From: Gordonia sp. SL306
Lineage (GTDB): Bacteria > Actinomycetota > Actinomycetes > Mycobacteriales > Mycobacteriaceae
NCBI RefSeq assembly: GCF_026625785.1
Contig: NZ_CP113063.1
Span: 4,402,001-4,466,000 of the forward strand
Length of the DNA: 64,000 bases
Direction of reading: 5' to 3'
The notes below the pieces were generated by a model, which saw only the letters and a list, made by a program, of their open reading frames with translations, was not told where the DNA came from and searched no databases. Below, piece by piece: positions 10,926-20,077 of the stretch; within the stretch, counting starts at the first letter, position 1, and each line of letters opens with the position of its first letter. Both the position numbers and the translations under genes were made by a program.

Positions 10926-11975
10926 CTACCGGCTCACGGCCGACGGCTCGTTCTGGGTGATGCAGTGGATTCCGCCGCCGCGCGCGAAGATGGGGCGCGC
11001 ATCGACCGTGACGACCTCTCGACCCGGGTAGGCGGCACCGAGGATCTCGGCCGCCTCCGCGTCGTGCGGATCGGCGAAGGAGCAGGCGATCACCGCACCG
11101 TTGGCGACATAGTGGTTGAGATAGCTGTAGTCCACGAACCCCTCGGTGTCGGTCAGGGTCTTGGGTGCGGGCACCTCGACGATGTCGAGCTGTCGGCCTC
11201 CGGCGTCGTGGGCCTCCCGCAGCGTCGACAGGAGTTGCTGAGAGACAGCGTGATCGGGATGGTCGGGATCGCGCTGGACGTGGACGAGCGCGGTACCCGG
11301 CGAGGGCAGGGCCGCGCAGATGTCGACGTGGCCGCGCGTCCCGTAGAGATCGGAGTCGCGGGTCAACCCCCGCGGCAGCCAGATCACCCTGTCGACGCCG
11401 ATGGCGCGCCGAAGCTCGGCCTCGACAGCATCTTTGGTCAGGCCCGGATTCCGTCCCGGATCCAGCTGGACGGTCTCGGTGACGAGCACGGTCCCGGCCC
11501 CGTCGACCTGGATTCCGCCGCCCTCGTTGACCATCGAGGAATCGATGACGGTGACGTCGGTCCCGTCGCCCGCCGACCCGCTGTGTGCGAGCACGAAGCG
11601 GCCGATCTCCTGGTCGTGTTCCCAGTTCGCCCACTCCTGGGCGCCCCAGCCGTTGAACACCCAGTCGACACCTCCGACCTGCCCATCGTCGTCGAGGACG
11701 AAGGTGGGGCCCATGTCGCGCATCCAGGCGTCGTCGAGTGGGGCCTCGAGGACGTCGACCGCGCGTCCTAGGTAGCGCTTGGCCGCAGCGATCTCTGCCG
11801 GGTCGACAACCACCACGACGGGTTCGAACTCGCTGACGGCATTCGCGACCGCCGCCCAAGCCGAGCGCGCTTCGTGGTGTTCTTCCGCGGTGTCGCCGAG
11901 CGAGTAGCCCTGGCTGGGGAAGGCCATCCAGGTCCGTCGATGCGGTTCGCGCTCGGCCGGCATCCGCCAGGCCAT
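10926..11975 (-). CDS. aguA: agmatine deiminase
   Basis: A 349-residue enzyme of the guanidine-modifying (peptidyl-arginine deiminase-like) fold. It turns agmatine into N-carbamoylputrescine and ammonia. Family marks are visible: RTWMAFP at the start, DDAWMRDMGPTF near residue 80, GTRGHVD with the catalytic His, and GGGIHCITQNEP with the nucleophilic Cys close to the C-terminus. Its ATG shares one base with the TGA of the amidase gene (TGATG), so the two steps are translationally coupled. The length is normal for the family. Confidence 0.93.
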   Translation of the reverse strand: MAWRMPAEREPHRRTWMAFPSQGYSLGDTAEEHHEARSAWAAVANAVSEFEPVVVVVDPAEIAAAKRYLGRAVDVLEAPLDDAWMRDMGPTFVLDDDGQVGGVDWVFNGWGAQEWANWEHDQEIGRFVLAHSGSAGDGTDVTVIDSSMVNEGGGIQVDGAGTVLVTETVQLDPGRNPGLTKDAVEAELRRAIGVDRVIWLPRGLTRDSDLYGTRGHVDICAALPSPGTALVHVQRDPDHPDHAVSQQLLSTLREAHDAGGRQLDIVEVPAPKTLTDTEGFVDYSYLNHYVANGAVIACSFADPHDAEAAEILGAAYPGREVVTVDARPIFARGGGIHCITQNEPSAVSR

Positions 11976-12955
11976 CAGGCCCGCCCGATCGGATGGTCGG
12001 GGTCGACCGGTGCGCTCAGCGCGGCGTAGGTGTCGGGCCGCCTGGTGGCCAGAAACGGGAACAGCGTCAGCCAGTCACGACGTTGGTCGAGGTCGAGGTC
12101 GGCGACCAGCACCGCGGACTCGTCGCGCGGGGCCTGTACCAGGATGCGGCCGTACGGATCCGAGATGAACGATGACCCGTAAAAAGTGATGACGCCCTCG
12201 TCGCCGTACCGGTTGGGCGCGATCATGAAGGTGCCGTTGGCGATCCCGTTGCCGACGATCACCTGTTGCCACAGCGGCTGCGTATCGAAGGCCGGGTGAT
12301 CGGGTTCCGATCCGATGGCTGTGGGATAGACGATGATCTCGGCACCCGCCAGCGAGTACATCCGCGCGACCTCGGGGAACCATTCGTCCCAGCAGGTGGG
12401 CATGCCGATCTTCACGCCCCCCAGCGTGTCCGCGGTGTGCACAGTGTAGGCGTCGTCGGAGGCCGGACCGCCACGGAAGTAGGTGTCCTCGTAATAGCCG
12501 GCGGTCACCGGAATGTGGAGTTTGCGTGTGCGCCCGATCAGCCCGGCGGGGCCGACGAGGATGGCGGTGTTGAACCCGAGACCGTCGTCGTAGGCGACGC
12601 CGGCCTCCTCGGTGGCGTGCTCGTACAGCGACGCGTGCACGAGGATGTCGTGCCGCTTGGCGGCATCGGCCGCGAAGCGGAAGGTGGGCCCCGACAACAG
12701 ATCCTCGGCACCGGAGCCGGGGTCGTCACCGCCACGGACGAAGGCCGGGTATCTGCTCAGGGTGAGTTCGGGCAGGAAGACGACCTGCGCGCCCTGCTCG
12801 GCAGCGACCGCGATGGCGTCGGTGAGTTCGGCCTCCAGAGCGGCAGCGTCCTCGTGCCAGCGGTGCTGGACGAGCGCGACGCGCACCGGCTCCCTGGTCG
12901 GGGCGTCGACGCGAGCGAGAGACTCCGGTGGGGTGAGGGCGGTGAGAACCTTCAT
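11975..12955 (-). CDS. aguB: N-carbamoylputrescine amidase (carbon-nitrogen hydrolase)
   Basis: A 326-residue nitrilase-superfamily amidase, taken from the ATG at 12955. The Glu-Lys-Cys triad is visible: FLPELTLSRYP, GRTRKLHIP and GMPTCWDEWFPE. The CWDxWFPE form is typical of N-carbamoylputrescine amidases, which release putrescine, CO2 and ammonia. Overlap with agmatine deiminase supports this substrate. About 20 residues before the catalytic domain (MKVLTALTPPE...) look extra compared with the family and may mean the true start is further in, although the ATG has a usable upstream region. Confidence 0.9.
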   Translation of the reverse strand: MKVLTALTPPESLARVDAPTREPVRVALVQHRWHEDAAALEAELTDAIAVAAEQGAQVVFLPELTLSRYPAFVRGGDDPGSGAEDLLSGPTFRFAADAAKRHDILVHASLYEHATEEAGVAYDDGLGFNTAILVGPAGLIGRTRKLHIPVTAGYYEDTYFRGGPASDDAYTVHTADTLGGVKIGMPTCWDEWFPEVARMYSLAGAEIIVYPTAIGSEPDHPAFDTQPLWQQVIVGNGIANGTFMIAPNRYGDEGVITFYGSSFISDPYGRILVQAPRDESAVLVADLDLDQRRDWLTLFPFLATRRPDTYAALSAPVDPDHPIGRA

Positions 12956-12981
12956 GGAACCATTCTTTCTCGTATGGCGTG

Positions 12982-14565
12982 TCAGGACAGGGGAGTCGGT
13001 GCTTCGGTTGTGGTCGAGGCGGATTCGGGTGCCGGCGTCGACCGGGGCAAAGTCCGGCCCCGGAAGAAGTCCGGATGGGACGTGCGCAGGACGAGCATGA
13101 CGACCGCGCCCAGCAACAGGAGTCCGAATCCGATGTAGAAGACCAGACCGATCCCGAAGATCGATGCGCCGCTGCCGTTGTCGGGATTCATGCTCTCGCC
13201 GACCGAGATCACGAACACGGCGAGCAGGGCCGCACCGCCGAGGACCGGGAACACCAACCGGAACACGAAATTGTGCACACTCGCGAACAGGGTCCGTCGG
13301 AAGTACCACACGCAGGCGAATGCGGTGATGCCGTAGTACCAGCAGATCATGATGCCCAGGGCCGCGATGGTGTCCAGCAGCGTGCGGTCGGACAGGATGG
13401 TCACCACGGTGTAGAAGACGCCGGTCACCACGCCTGCCGTGAGGGCTGCGAACGACGGCGCGAGGAAACGGGGGTGGATCTCGGCGAACTTCTTCGGGAA
13501 GGCGCCGTAGGTGCCCATCGCCAGCATCGTCCGTGCGACCGGCAGGAACGTCGTCTGCAGGCTGGCGATCGAGGACACGAGAATGGCCAGGAAGAGCAGG
13601 ATGCCGCCCCACCGGCCGAGGATCGGTTCCGCGAGCGCGCCGAAGACGTTGTCGGCGTTGTCGGGGTTGCCCAGGCCCAGGCCGGCCTCTCCGACGCCGG
13701 CGTACATCATCGTCGCGACGGCGATGAGCAGGTAGGTGATCAGGATCGAGATGACGCACAGCAGACCCGAACGACCCGGCGTGCGCTTCGGGTCCTTGCA
13801 CTCCTCACCGAGGGTCAGGCACGTGTCCCACCCCCAGAAGGCGAAGATCGACCCGGTGAGGCCGACGGCGAAGGCGGCGATGGTCAAGCCGGTGAACGGG
13901 TTGAACCAGTCGAGGTCGAAGTGCAGGTGTGCCGGGGCCTGGCCGTCGCCGACCTTCACGAACGCCACGACGGCGAAGGCGATCAGCACGACCATCTGGA
14001 ATGCCACCAGCACATACTGGATGCGTTCGCTCGTGGTGATGCCGCGCATGGACACCCACGTGGCGATGGCGAGGAACAGGAGCGTGGTGACGATGTTGAC
14101 GACCTTGTTGCCGCCCAGGTCCCCGAGCCACAAGGAGTCGAAGAGACGCCCGAGGATGAGATAGAAGAACTGGACACCGACCGCCGCGAGATTCGACAAG
14201 ACGATGATGGTCGCGATCACCATCCCCCAACCGCACATCCACCCGACGTAGGGGCCGAATGCCTTGGTGGACCACGTGAACGAGGCCCCGCAGTCGGGGT
14301 TGTCGGAGTTGAGTTCGCGGTAGCCGTAGGCGGTGAGGAACATCGGGATGAACCCGGCGATCAGGATGGCAGGCATCTTGAGCCCGACGGCCGCAACGAT
14401 CAGGCCGATGGATGCGGTGAGTGTGTATCCCGGTGCGACCGTCGAGATACCGAGCACGGCCCCCGAGATCACGCCGATCTTGTTGGTGGCCAGCCCCTTG
14501 GTGGAGACGGAGTCGTGGCCGCCATCCGGAGGTGGGGTGTTGCTGGTGGTCAGCTCGGCGGTCAT
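12982..14565 (-). CDS. APC-superfamily amino acid/polyamine permease (copy 2)
   Basis: A 527-residue, about 12-helix transporter starting at the ATG at 14565, just behind the dehydrogenase stop. The first helix region AVLGISTVAPGYTLT and the conserved GWDTCLTLGEE loop match the copy at 3258-4817 almost residue for residue, so the two are clear paralogues. Its place inside the agmatine/putrescine/GABA operon suggests import of one of these compounds. It lies 11 bases behind the dehydrogenase gene and 26 bases ahead of the amidase gene, all in one direction. Confidence 0.9.
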   Translation of the reverse strand: MTAELTTSNTPPPDGGHDSVSTKGLATNKIGVISGAVLGISTVAPGYTLTASIGLIVAAVGLKMPAILIAGFIPMFLTAYGYRELNSDNPDCGASFTWSTKAFGPYVGWMCGWGMVIATIIVLSNLAAVGVQFFYLILGRLFDSLWLGDLGGNKVVNIVTTLLFLAIATWVSMRGITTSERIQYVLVAFQMVVLIAFAVVAFVKVGDGQAPAHLHFDLDWFNPFTGLTIAAFAVGLTGSIFAFWGWDTCLTLGEECKDPKRTPGRSGLLCVISILITYLLIAVATMMYAGVGEAGLGLGNPDNADNVFGALAEPILGRWGGILLFLAILVSSIASLQTTFLPVARTMLAMGTYGAFPKKFAEIHPRFLAPSFAALTAGVVTGVFYTVVTILSDRTLLDTIAALGIMICWYYGITAFACVWYFRRTLFASVHNFVFRLVFPVLGGAALLAVFVISVGESMNPDNGSGASIFGIGLVFYIGFGLLLLGAVVMLVLRTSHPDFFRGRTLPRSTPAPESASTTTEAPTPLS

Positions 14566-14576
14566 GGTGGCTCCCC

Positions 14577-16034
14577 TCAGGCCTCGAGCGCGATGTATTT
14601 GGTGTTGAGGTATTCGGCGATCCCCTCGCTGCCGCCCTCGCTGCCGAGACCGGACTGCTTCACGCCGCCGAAAGGCGCGGCCGCATCGGAGATGACACCG
14701 CGGTTGACGCCGACCATGCCGACCTCGAGGGCGGCGGCGACCCGCATCGCCCGGCCGAGATCGCGGGTGAAGAAATAGCCTGCGAGCCCGTAGGGCGTAT
14801 TGTTCGCCACGGCGATCGCCTGTTCTTCGGTGTCGAAGCCGGTGATCGCGGCGACGGGACCGAAGATCTCCTCGGTGGCGATGGCGGAGTCGGCCGGTAT
14901 GTCGTCGAGAACCGTTGGTGCATAGAAGAATCCATCCCCGTCGAACATCTTGCCGCCCGTTCGCACCGTGGCCCCGGAGGCGACAGCGTCGTCGACGAGT
15001 GTGGCGATCCGGTCGAGCTGGCGACGGTTGATGATCGGTCCGAGGTCGACGTCGTCCTGCCACCCCGGACCGGCGCGCAGCGCGCCGACCCGCTCGGCGA
15101 GCGCCGACGTGAAGCGCTCGCGGACGGAGTTGTGGACGATGAAGCGGTTGGCGGCCGTGCAGGCCTCGCCGCCGTTGCGCATCTTCGCCGCCAGCGCGCC
15201 GTCGACCGCGGCGTCGAGGTCCGCATCGTCGAAGACGATGAACGGCGCGTTGCCACCCAGTTCCATCGACGTCCGCAACACCTGGTCGGCGGCCTGCCCG
15301 AGCAGCGCACGACCGACCTGGGTTGACCCGGTGAACGAGATCTTGCGCAGCCGCGCGTCCGACATCAGTGCGCCGACCACGCCGATCGCGTCGGTGGTCG
15401 GCAGCACGGACAGCACACCGTCGGGAAGGCCGGCCTCCGTGAGGAGCCGGGCGAGCAACAGCATCGTGAGGGGCGTGTCCTCGGCCGGCTTGACGATCAT
15501 CGTGCAGCCTGCGGCGAGTGCAGGCCCGATCTTGCGGGTGCCCATCGCGAGGGGGAAGTTCCATGGCGTGACCGCCAGGCACGGGCCGACGGGCTCCCGC
15601 GTCACGAGGATCCGCCCGTTGCCCGCGGGGGCGTCCGCCGTACGCCCGCCGATGCGCACCGCCTCCTCGGAGAACCAGCGGAGGAACTCCGCACCGTAGG
15701 TCACCTCGCCACGGGCCTCGGCGAGCGGTTTACCCATCTCGAGCGTCATCAGCAGAGCGAGATCGTCGGTACGGTCGATGACGAGTTCCCATGCGCGCCG
15801 CAGGATCTCCGCCCGTTGTCGCGCGGGTGTGGCCGCCCAGTCGTCCTGCACGGCCATGGCGGAGTCGAGTGCTGCGCGCGCGTCGTCGACCCGTGCGTCG
15901 GCGACCCGGGTCAGCACCGTGCCGGTCGCCGGGTTGACGACGTCGAACTCCGCGGCGCCACGTGCGTCGGTGCGGCCGCCGTTGATCCAGAGGCTGGTCG
16001 GCACGCCTGCGGGTAGGTCGGGGAGGTGGGACAT
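14577..16034 (-). CDS. gabD: NAD(P)-dependent aldehyde dehydrogenase, succinate-semialdehyde type
   Basis: A 485-residue aldehyde dehydrogenase. Motifs in order: TPWNFPLAMGTRKIGPAL, the cofactor loop FTGSTQVGRALL, MELGGNAPFIV with the general-base Glu, and GGEACTAANRF with the catalytic Cys. Length and motifs fit succinate-semialdehyde dehydrogenases, and it directly follows the GABA aminotransferase that would make succinate semialdehyde. No separate 4-aminobutanal dehydrogenase is visible between putrescine oxidase and GABA in this window. This enzyme may therefore serve both aldehydes, or the missing step is encoded elsewhere. The start is the ATG before SHLPDLPAG. Confidence 0.87.
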   Translation of the reverse strand: MSHLPDLPAGVPTSLWINGGRTDARGAAEFDVVNPATGTVLTRVADARVDDARAALDSAMAVQDDWAATPARQRAEILRRAWELVIDRTDDLALLMTLEMGKPLAEARGEVTYGAEFLRWFSEEAVRIGGRTADAPAGNGRILVTREPVGPCLAVTPWNFPLAMGTRKIGPALAAGCTMIVKPAEDTPLTMLLLARLLTEAGLPDGVLSVLPTTDAIGVVGALMSDARLRKISFTGSTQVGRALLGQAADQVLRTSMELGGNAPFIVFDDADLDAAVDGALAAKMRNGGEACTAANRFIVHNSVRERFTSALAERVGALRAGPGWQDDVDLGPIINRRQLDRIATLVDDAVASGATVRTGGKMFDGDGFFYAPTVLDDIPADSAIATEEIFGPVAAITGFDTEEQAIAVANNTPYGLAGYFFTRDLGRAMRVAAALEVGMVGVNRGVISDAAAPFGGVKQSGLGSEGGSEGIAEYLNTKYIALEA

Positions 16035-16075
16035 GGTCGAACTCCTCGGTCGGGATCGTCGGATCTCGGTCGGCA

Positions 16076-17422
16076 TCAGTTGTCCGCGCCGGTGCGGATC
16101 GCTCGCGCGAGGACATCGAGTCCGTCGGCCAGCAGGCTGTCGTCGATCACCAGCGGCGGCAACAGGCGGATGACGTTGCCGTAGGTACCGCAGGTCAAGA
16201 TGACCACCCCTTCGTCGAGGCACTGGGCGGCGATGCGCTTCGCCAGGTCTGCGTCGGGATCGGTGGAGCCGGGGCGCACCAATTCGATGGCGATCATGGC
16301 GCCGCGCCCGCGCACGTCGCCGATCACGTCGACCTCTTCCGCCAACGCACACAACCGCCGCGTCGCGGTGTCACCGATGGCGCGGGCCCGTGCCGGCAGA
16401 TCATGCGTGCGCATCGTGTCCAGCGCCGCGAGCGCCGCGGCGCAGGCGACCGGGTTGCCTCCGTACGTGCCACCGAGGCCGCCGGTATGCACCTTGTCGA
16501 GGAGGTCACTTCGTCCGGTGATGGCGGCCAGGGGCATCCCGCCGGCGATTCCTTTGGCCATCGTGATGATGTCGGGCACGACGTTCTCGTCATCGCAGGC
16601 GAACCATGAGCCGGTGCGGGCGAATCCCGTCTGCACCTCATCGGCGATGAACACGACGCCGTGCTCGCGCGCCCAGACCGCGAGGGTCGGTAGGAAACCG
16701 GGGGCGGGCACGATGAACCCGCCCTCTCCCTGGATCGGCTCGATGATCACGGCCGCGAGCGCGTCGGCGCCGATCTGCTTCTCGATCTGCGAAATCGTGC
16801 GGCGCGCAGCCTGCTCACCGGTCAAGCCGTCGGTGTCGCGGTACGGGTAGCTCATCGGCATGCGGTAGATCTCGGGTGCGAACGGCCCGAAATTGTGCTT
16901 GTACGGCAGGGTTTTGGCGGTCAGGGCCATCGTGAGATTGGTGCGACCGTGGTAGGCGTGATCGAAGGCGACCACGGCGTTACGTCCCGTTGCGAGGCGA
17001 GCGACCTTGATCGCGTTCTCCACGGCCTCGGCCCCGGAGTTGAACAGCACGGTCCGCTTCTCGTGGTCCCCGGGGGTGAGCTCGGCGAGCTCTTCGGCGA
17101 CGCGGATGTAACCCTCGTAGGGCGTGACCATGAAGCACGTGTGGGTGAAGTGCCCCGCTTGCTCTCGGACGGCTTCGACGACACCGGGGTCGGAAGCGCC
17201 GACGCTGGTGACCGCGATGCCCGAGCCGAGGTCGATCAACGAGTTGCCGTCGACGTCGACGATCACGCCGCCGTCCGCATCGGCCGCGTACACCGGCACC
17301 GACGATCCGACGCCTGCCGGAACGGCCTGTCGTCGCCGTGCGGTGAGGGCTTCCGATCTCGGGCCCGGCAGTGGGGTGATCAGGTGACGCTTCTGCGCGA
17401 GGCGGTAAGTGATGGCGGTCAT
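16076..17422 (-). CDS. gabT: 4-aminobutyrate--2-oxoglutarate transaminase
   Basis: A 448-residue class-III PLP aminotransferase. It shows FNSGAEAVENAIKVAR, FDHAYHGRTN, IIEPIQGEGGF, FIADEVQTGFARTG, and MAKGIAGGMP with the PLP-binding Lys. GABA plus 2-oxoglutarate gives succinate semialdehyde plus glutamate. The dehydrogenase gene follows after 41 bases. The ATG at 17422 is preferred; upstream in-frame codons add an atypical leader. Glutamate formed here could be deaminated by the glutamate dehydrogenase encoded nearby. Confidence 0.9.
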   Translation of the reverse strand: MTAITYRLAQKRHLITPLPGPRSEALTARRRQAVPAGVGSSVPVYAADADGGVIVDVDGNSLIDLGSGIAVTSVGASDPGVVEAVREQAGHFTHTCFMVTPYEGYIRVAEELAELTPGDHEKRTVLFNSGAEAVENAIKVARLATGRNAVVAFDHAYHGRTNLTMALTAKTLPYKHNFGPFAPEIYRMPMSYPYRDTDGLTGEQAARRTISQIEKQIGADALAAVIIEPIQGEGGFIVPAPGFLPTLAVWAREHGVVFIADEVQTGFARTGSWFACDDENVVPDIITMAKGIAGGMPLAAITGRSDLLDKVHTGGLGGTYGGNPVACAAALAALDTMRTHDLPARARAIGDTATRRLCALAEEVDVIGDVRGRGAMIAIELVRPGSTDPDADLAKRIAAQCLDEGVVILTCGTYGNVIRLLPPLVIDDSLLADGLDVLARAIRTGADN

Positions 17423-17557
17423 GGTTTCTCCCCACATGTTGTCTGCATCGCTGCAATGAGTGTTTCGTCTGGACAGGTCGCGCGACAGCTCCATTTCGGC
17501 GAAGCCTGCCGCCACCGGATCGACATTTCGTCGTATTGACAGATCTCGGGCGTGCGG

Positions 17558-18403
17558 TCAGCCGTCGTGTCTGGGGACGACGACCATGGGCACGGCGAGG
17601 ACCCGCAACATCTTGGCGGCGGTCGAGCCGAGGAACAGTCGACGTGGCTGGGCCAATCGACTCGACCCGACCATGATCAGGTCGCCATCGCGCCAGTCGA
17701 GCGAATCGACCGCACTCTCGACCGATGTGCCCTCCGCCACACAGGCGGTCACGGATGTCGCCGGGGGAAGGGCCGCGACCGCTTTGTCGAGCGTCTCCTG
17801 TGCGTGCGCGGTCGCCCGGACCCGGGAGGGGTCGTCGGACCGGTCGAGTCCGACCAGGGAGACGAGTCGCAACGGCAGGGAGCCGTCGGCGCTGACGCGG
17901 ACCGCGGCGTCGAGGAGCTCGGTGGAACCGGGCAGAGTGCCGATGGCGCAGGTGATCTCGCGTACCCGGACTGCGGTGGAGTGGCGTGCTCCGCGAGGGG
18001 CCAGCACCACCGGCACCGACGACGCATGCAGGAGCTCGTTGACCACCGAGCCCAGCGAATGGCTGCCCGCCATTCCGCCGCCCGATCCACCGACCACCAG
18101 TGCGGCCGCGCCGAGCCGTTCCGCCTCGTCGAGCAGTCCTTGAGCAGCCGAATCGTGGAGAACGACGTGTGTGGTGACCTCGACGTCGGTCGGTACCAGG
18201 TCGACTGCCTCGGTCAGCCACTGCTCGGACTGCTCGACCAGGACCTCGTCGTAGTTGGCTGCGGGCAGCAGGGGTGCCGTGCGGTCGCGCGGCACCACCA
18301 TGCAGACGTCCAGGCGGGCGCCCAGGGTGCGGGCCAGTCGGACCCCCACCGAGATGGCGTCGGCGCCACCGGTCGTGGCGAGGTAGGCGACGAGCAACCG
18401 CAT
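17558..18403 (-). CDS. universal stress protein with two UspA domains (copy 2)
   Basis: A 281-residue tandem UspA protein starting MRLLVAYLATTGG. The glycine-rich ATP-site patterns GGSGGGMAGSHSLGSV (first half) and GSSRLAQPRRLFLGSTA (second half) are intact. It is the paralogue of 4814-5686; the two share long identical stretches such as LGSTAAKMLRVLAVPM. It is the first gene of the minus-strand GABA/putrescine run and is divergent from the PucR regulator, with about 150 bases of shared upstream DNA. The partner protein is unknown; the second permease is the obvious candidate. Confidence 0.85.
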   Translation of the reverse strand: MRLLVAYLATTGGADAISVGVRLARTLGARLDVCMVVPRDRTAPLLPAANYDEVLVEQSEQWLTEAVDLVPTDVEVTTHVVLHDSAAQGLLDEAERLGAAALVVGGSGGGMAGSHSLGSVVNELLHASSVPVVLAPRGARHSTAVRVREITCAIGTLPGSTELLDAAVRVSADGSLPLRLVSLVGLDRSDDPSRVRATAHAQETLDKAVAALPPATSVTACVAEGTSVESAVDSLDWRDGDLIMVGSSRLAQPRRLFLGSTAAKMLRVLAVPMVVVPRHDG

Positions 18404-18553
18404 GTCGAATCTCCATCTGTCCGAAGTGCCCGGCATCGATGCGGGGCAAGAGTCGGCAGCTTGCCTGCCGCGTCTCACTGTGCTCTTCTGCACAGAGGCG
18501 TGCATGCGCCGAAACGTCGGAGATTGCCGGTCGATCTTCGACAGAATGGAGTG

Positions 18554-20077
18554 ATGACCGTGGGAGTGCCGGTGCGCTGGCTGCTCGGCCGCCGTGAACT
18601 CGGGCTGCAGCGGATCGCCGGCGGCGCAGGCGACGACGCCGAGATCACCTTTGTGGTGACCTCGGAACTTCAGCGACCAGGTGAATGGCTGTCCGGCGGC
18701 GAGGCGGTGCTGACCACGGGGATCGCGCTACCACCTGACCCCGGTGATCGGCGGCGGTATGTCGCCGAGCTCGCCGAGTGTGGTGCGGCAGCACTGGGAT
18801 TCGGCCTCGGACTGAAACACGACGAGGTGCCTGCCGAGTTGATCGAAGCGGCCGACGAGCACGACCTGACGCTCTTTGCGGTACCGCTGCCCACACCGTT
18901 CGTCGCCGTCGCCAAGACCATCACCGATCGGCTCGCCGAGCTGCAGTACGAGGCGGTGATCGTGGCGTCCCGCGCGCAGCCGCGGATGACGAGGGCCGCC
19001 GTCAGCGGGGGCGCGTCTGCTCTGATCAAGGAATTGTCGGTGGCGTGCGCGGGGGCGGTGGTGCTGCTCGACACGCAGATCAGGGTCGTGGACACCTATC
19101 CGGCAGACCTCGCGGACGATGTCGTGGGTTCCGTGATCGATCTCGTGACGCGGGATGCGTCGAGTGCGGTGAGCAGCGTGTCGTCGGGGCCGTTCGGGAT
19201 GGTTGTCACGCAGTCGATCCGGGTCGACAAGCGTGGCCACGGTCATCTCGGGGTGGTCTTCGCGCACGAGCCACGGGCGACCGATCAGGTCCTGATCGGC
19301 CACGCGAACTCGTTGCTGGCCCTCGATTTCGAGAAACCGCGGCGACTTCACGTCCAGCAGAACCGGATCCACGCCGCAGCGTTGCGGATCCTGTTGTCGG
19401 GGGAGGCCGACCTCGGGATGGCCCGCGACGTGGTGATCGCTGCGGGTGATCAGCGGGACGAGATCCGCGTGCTCACCGTCCTCGATCTGCCACCCGATTC
19501 CGACGCGATCGTGCGGATCGTCGACGACGCGCTGGCGGCCGCAACCCGACCTGTCTTCCTCGTCGAGGACGACGAGCGGCTACTGGTCCTGCTGCGTGGC
19601 AGTGACACGGTGGAGTTCGCGGATCGCCTGTTCGAGGGTGTGAGCCCGCCACAGCGCCGAGGGCTTCGGATCGGGCTCAGCGCGGCGCATCGCGTCGACG
19701 ATCTCGCCATCGCCGTCGAACAATCCCGGATGGCCGCTGCGTCTGCGGAACGTCGGGGCCGCGCCGAGGAATCCACCGCGCTGGCGGGCCGCGCATTGCT
19801 GTCGTTTCCGGAATCGCGACGCGTACTCGATGGACTGGCCGAGATCCTGGTGGCTCCGGTCGTCGACCATGATGCCCGAAACGGCACGGAACTCCTGGCC
19901 TCGGTGCGCGCCTACCTCGAGGCGAACGGCCAGTGGGAGGCCGCGGCCGCCTCCCTGGGCGTGCATCGGCACACGCTGCGTGGCCGGATCGCACGAGCCG
20001 AGGAGATCCTCGGCTGCGACCTCTCGATCGCCAGGGTGCGGGCCGAACTCCTGCTCGCGATCATCGCTCGCAGCTAG
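18554..20077 (+). CDS. PucR-family transcriptional regulator
   Basis: A 507-residue regulator starting at the ATG at 18554. Residues about 5-125 form a PucR N-terminal domain (purine-catabolism-regulator type, with GEAVLTTGIALP). The middle part resembles the GGDEF-like sensor of CdaR/PucR proteins. The C-terminal 60 residues hold the helix-turn-helix (YLEANGQWEAAAASLGVHRHTLRGRI). PucR relatives control purine and GABA use in several actinobacteria and bacilli. Being divergent from the Usp-gabT run, it probably controls that operon. The 3' end overlaps the converging glutamate dehydrogenase gene by 17 bases. Confidence 0.87.
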   Translation: MTVGVPVRWLLGRRELGLQRIAGGAGDDAEITFVVTSELQRPGEWLSGGEAVLTTGIALPPDPGDRRRYVAELAECGAAALGFGLGLKHDEVPAELIEAADEHDLTLFAVPLPTPFVAVAKTITDRLAELQYEAVIVASRAQPRMTRAAVSGGASALIKELSVACAGAVVLLDTQIRVVDTYPADLADDVVGSVIDLVTRDASSAVSSVSSGPFGMVVTQSIRVDKRGHGHLGVVFAHEPRATDQVLIGHANSLLALDFEKPRRLHVQQNRIHAAALRILLSGEADLGMARDVVIAAGDQRDEIRVLTVLDLPPDSDAIVRIVDDALAAATRPVFLVEDDERLLVLLRGSDTVEFADRLFEGVSPPQRRGLRIGLSAAHRVDDLAIAVEQSRMAAASAERRGRAEESTALAGRALLSFPESRRVLDGLAEILVAPVVDHDARNGTELLASVRAYLEANGQWEAAAASLGVHRHTLRGRIARAEEILGCDLSIARVRAELLLAIIARS

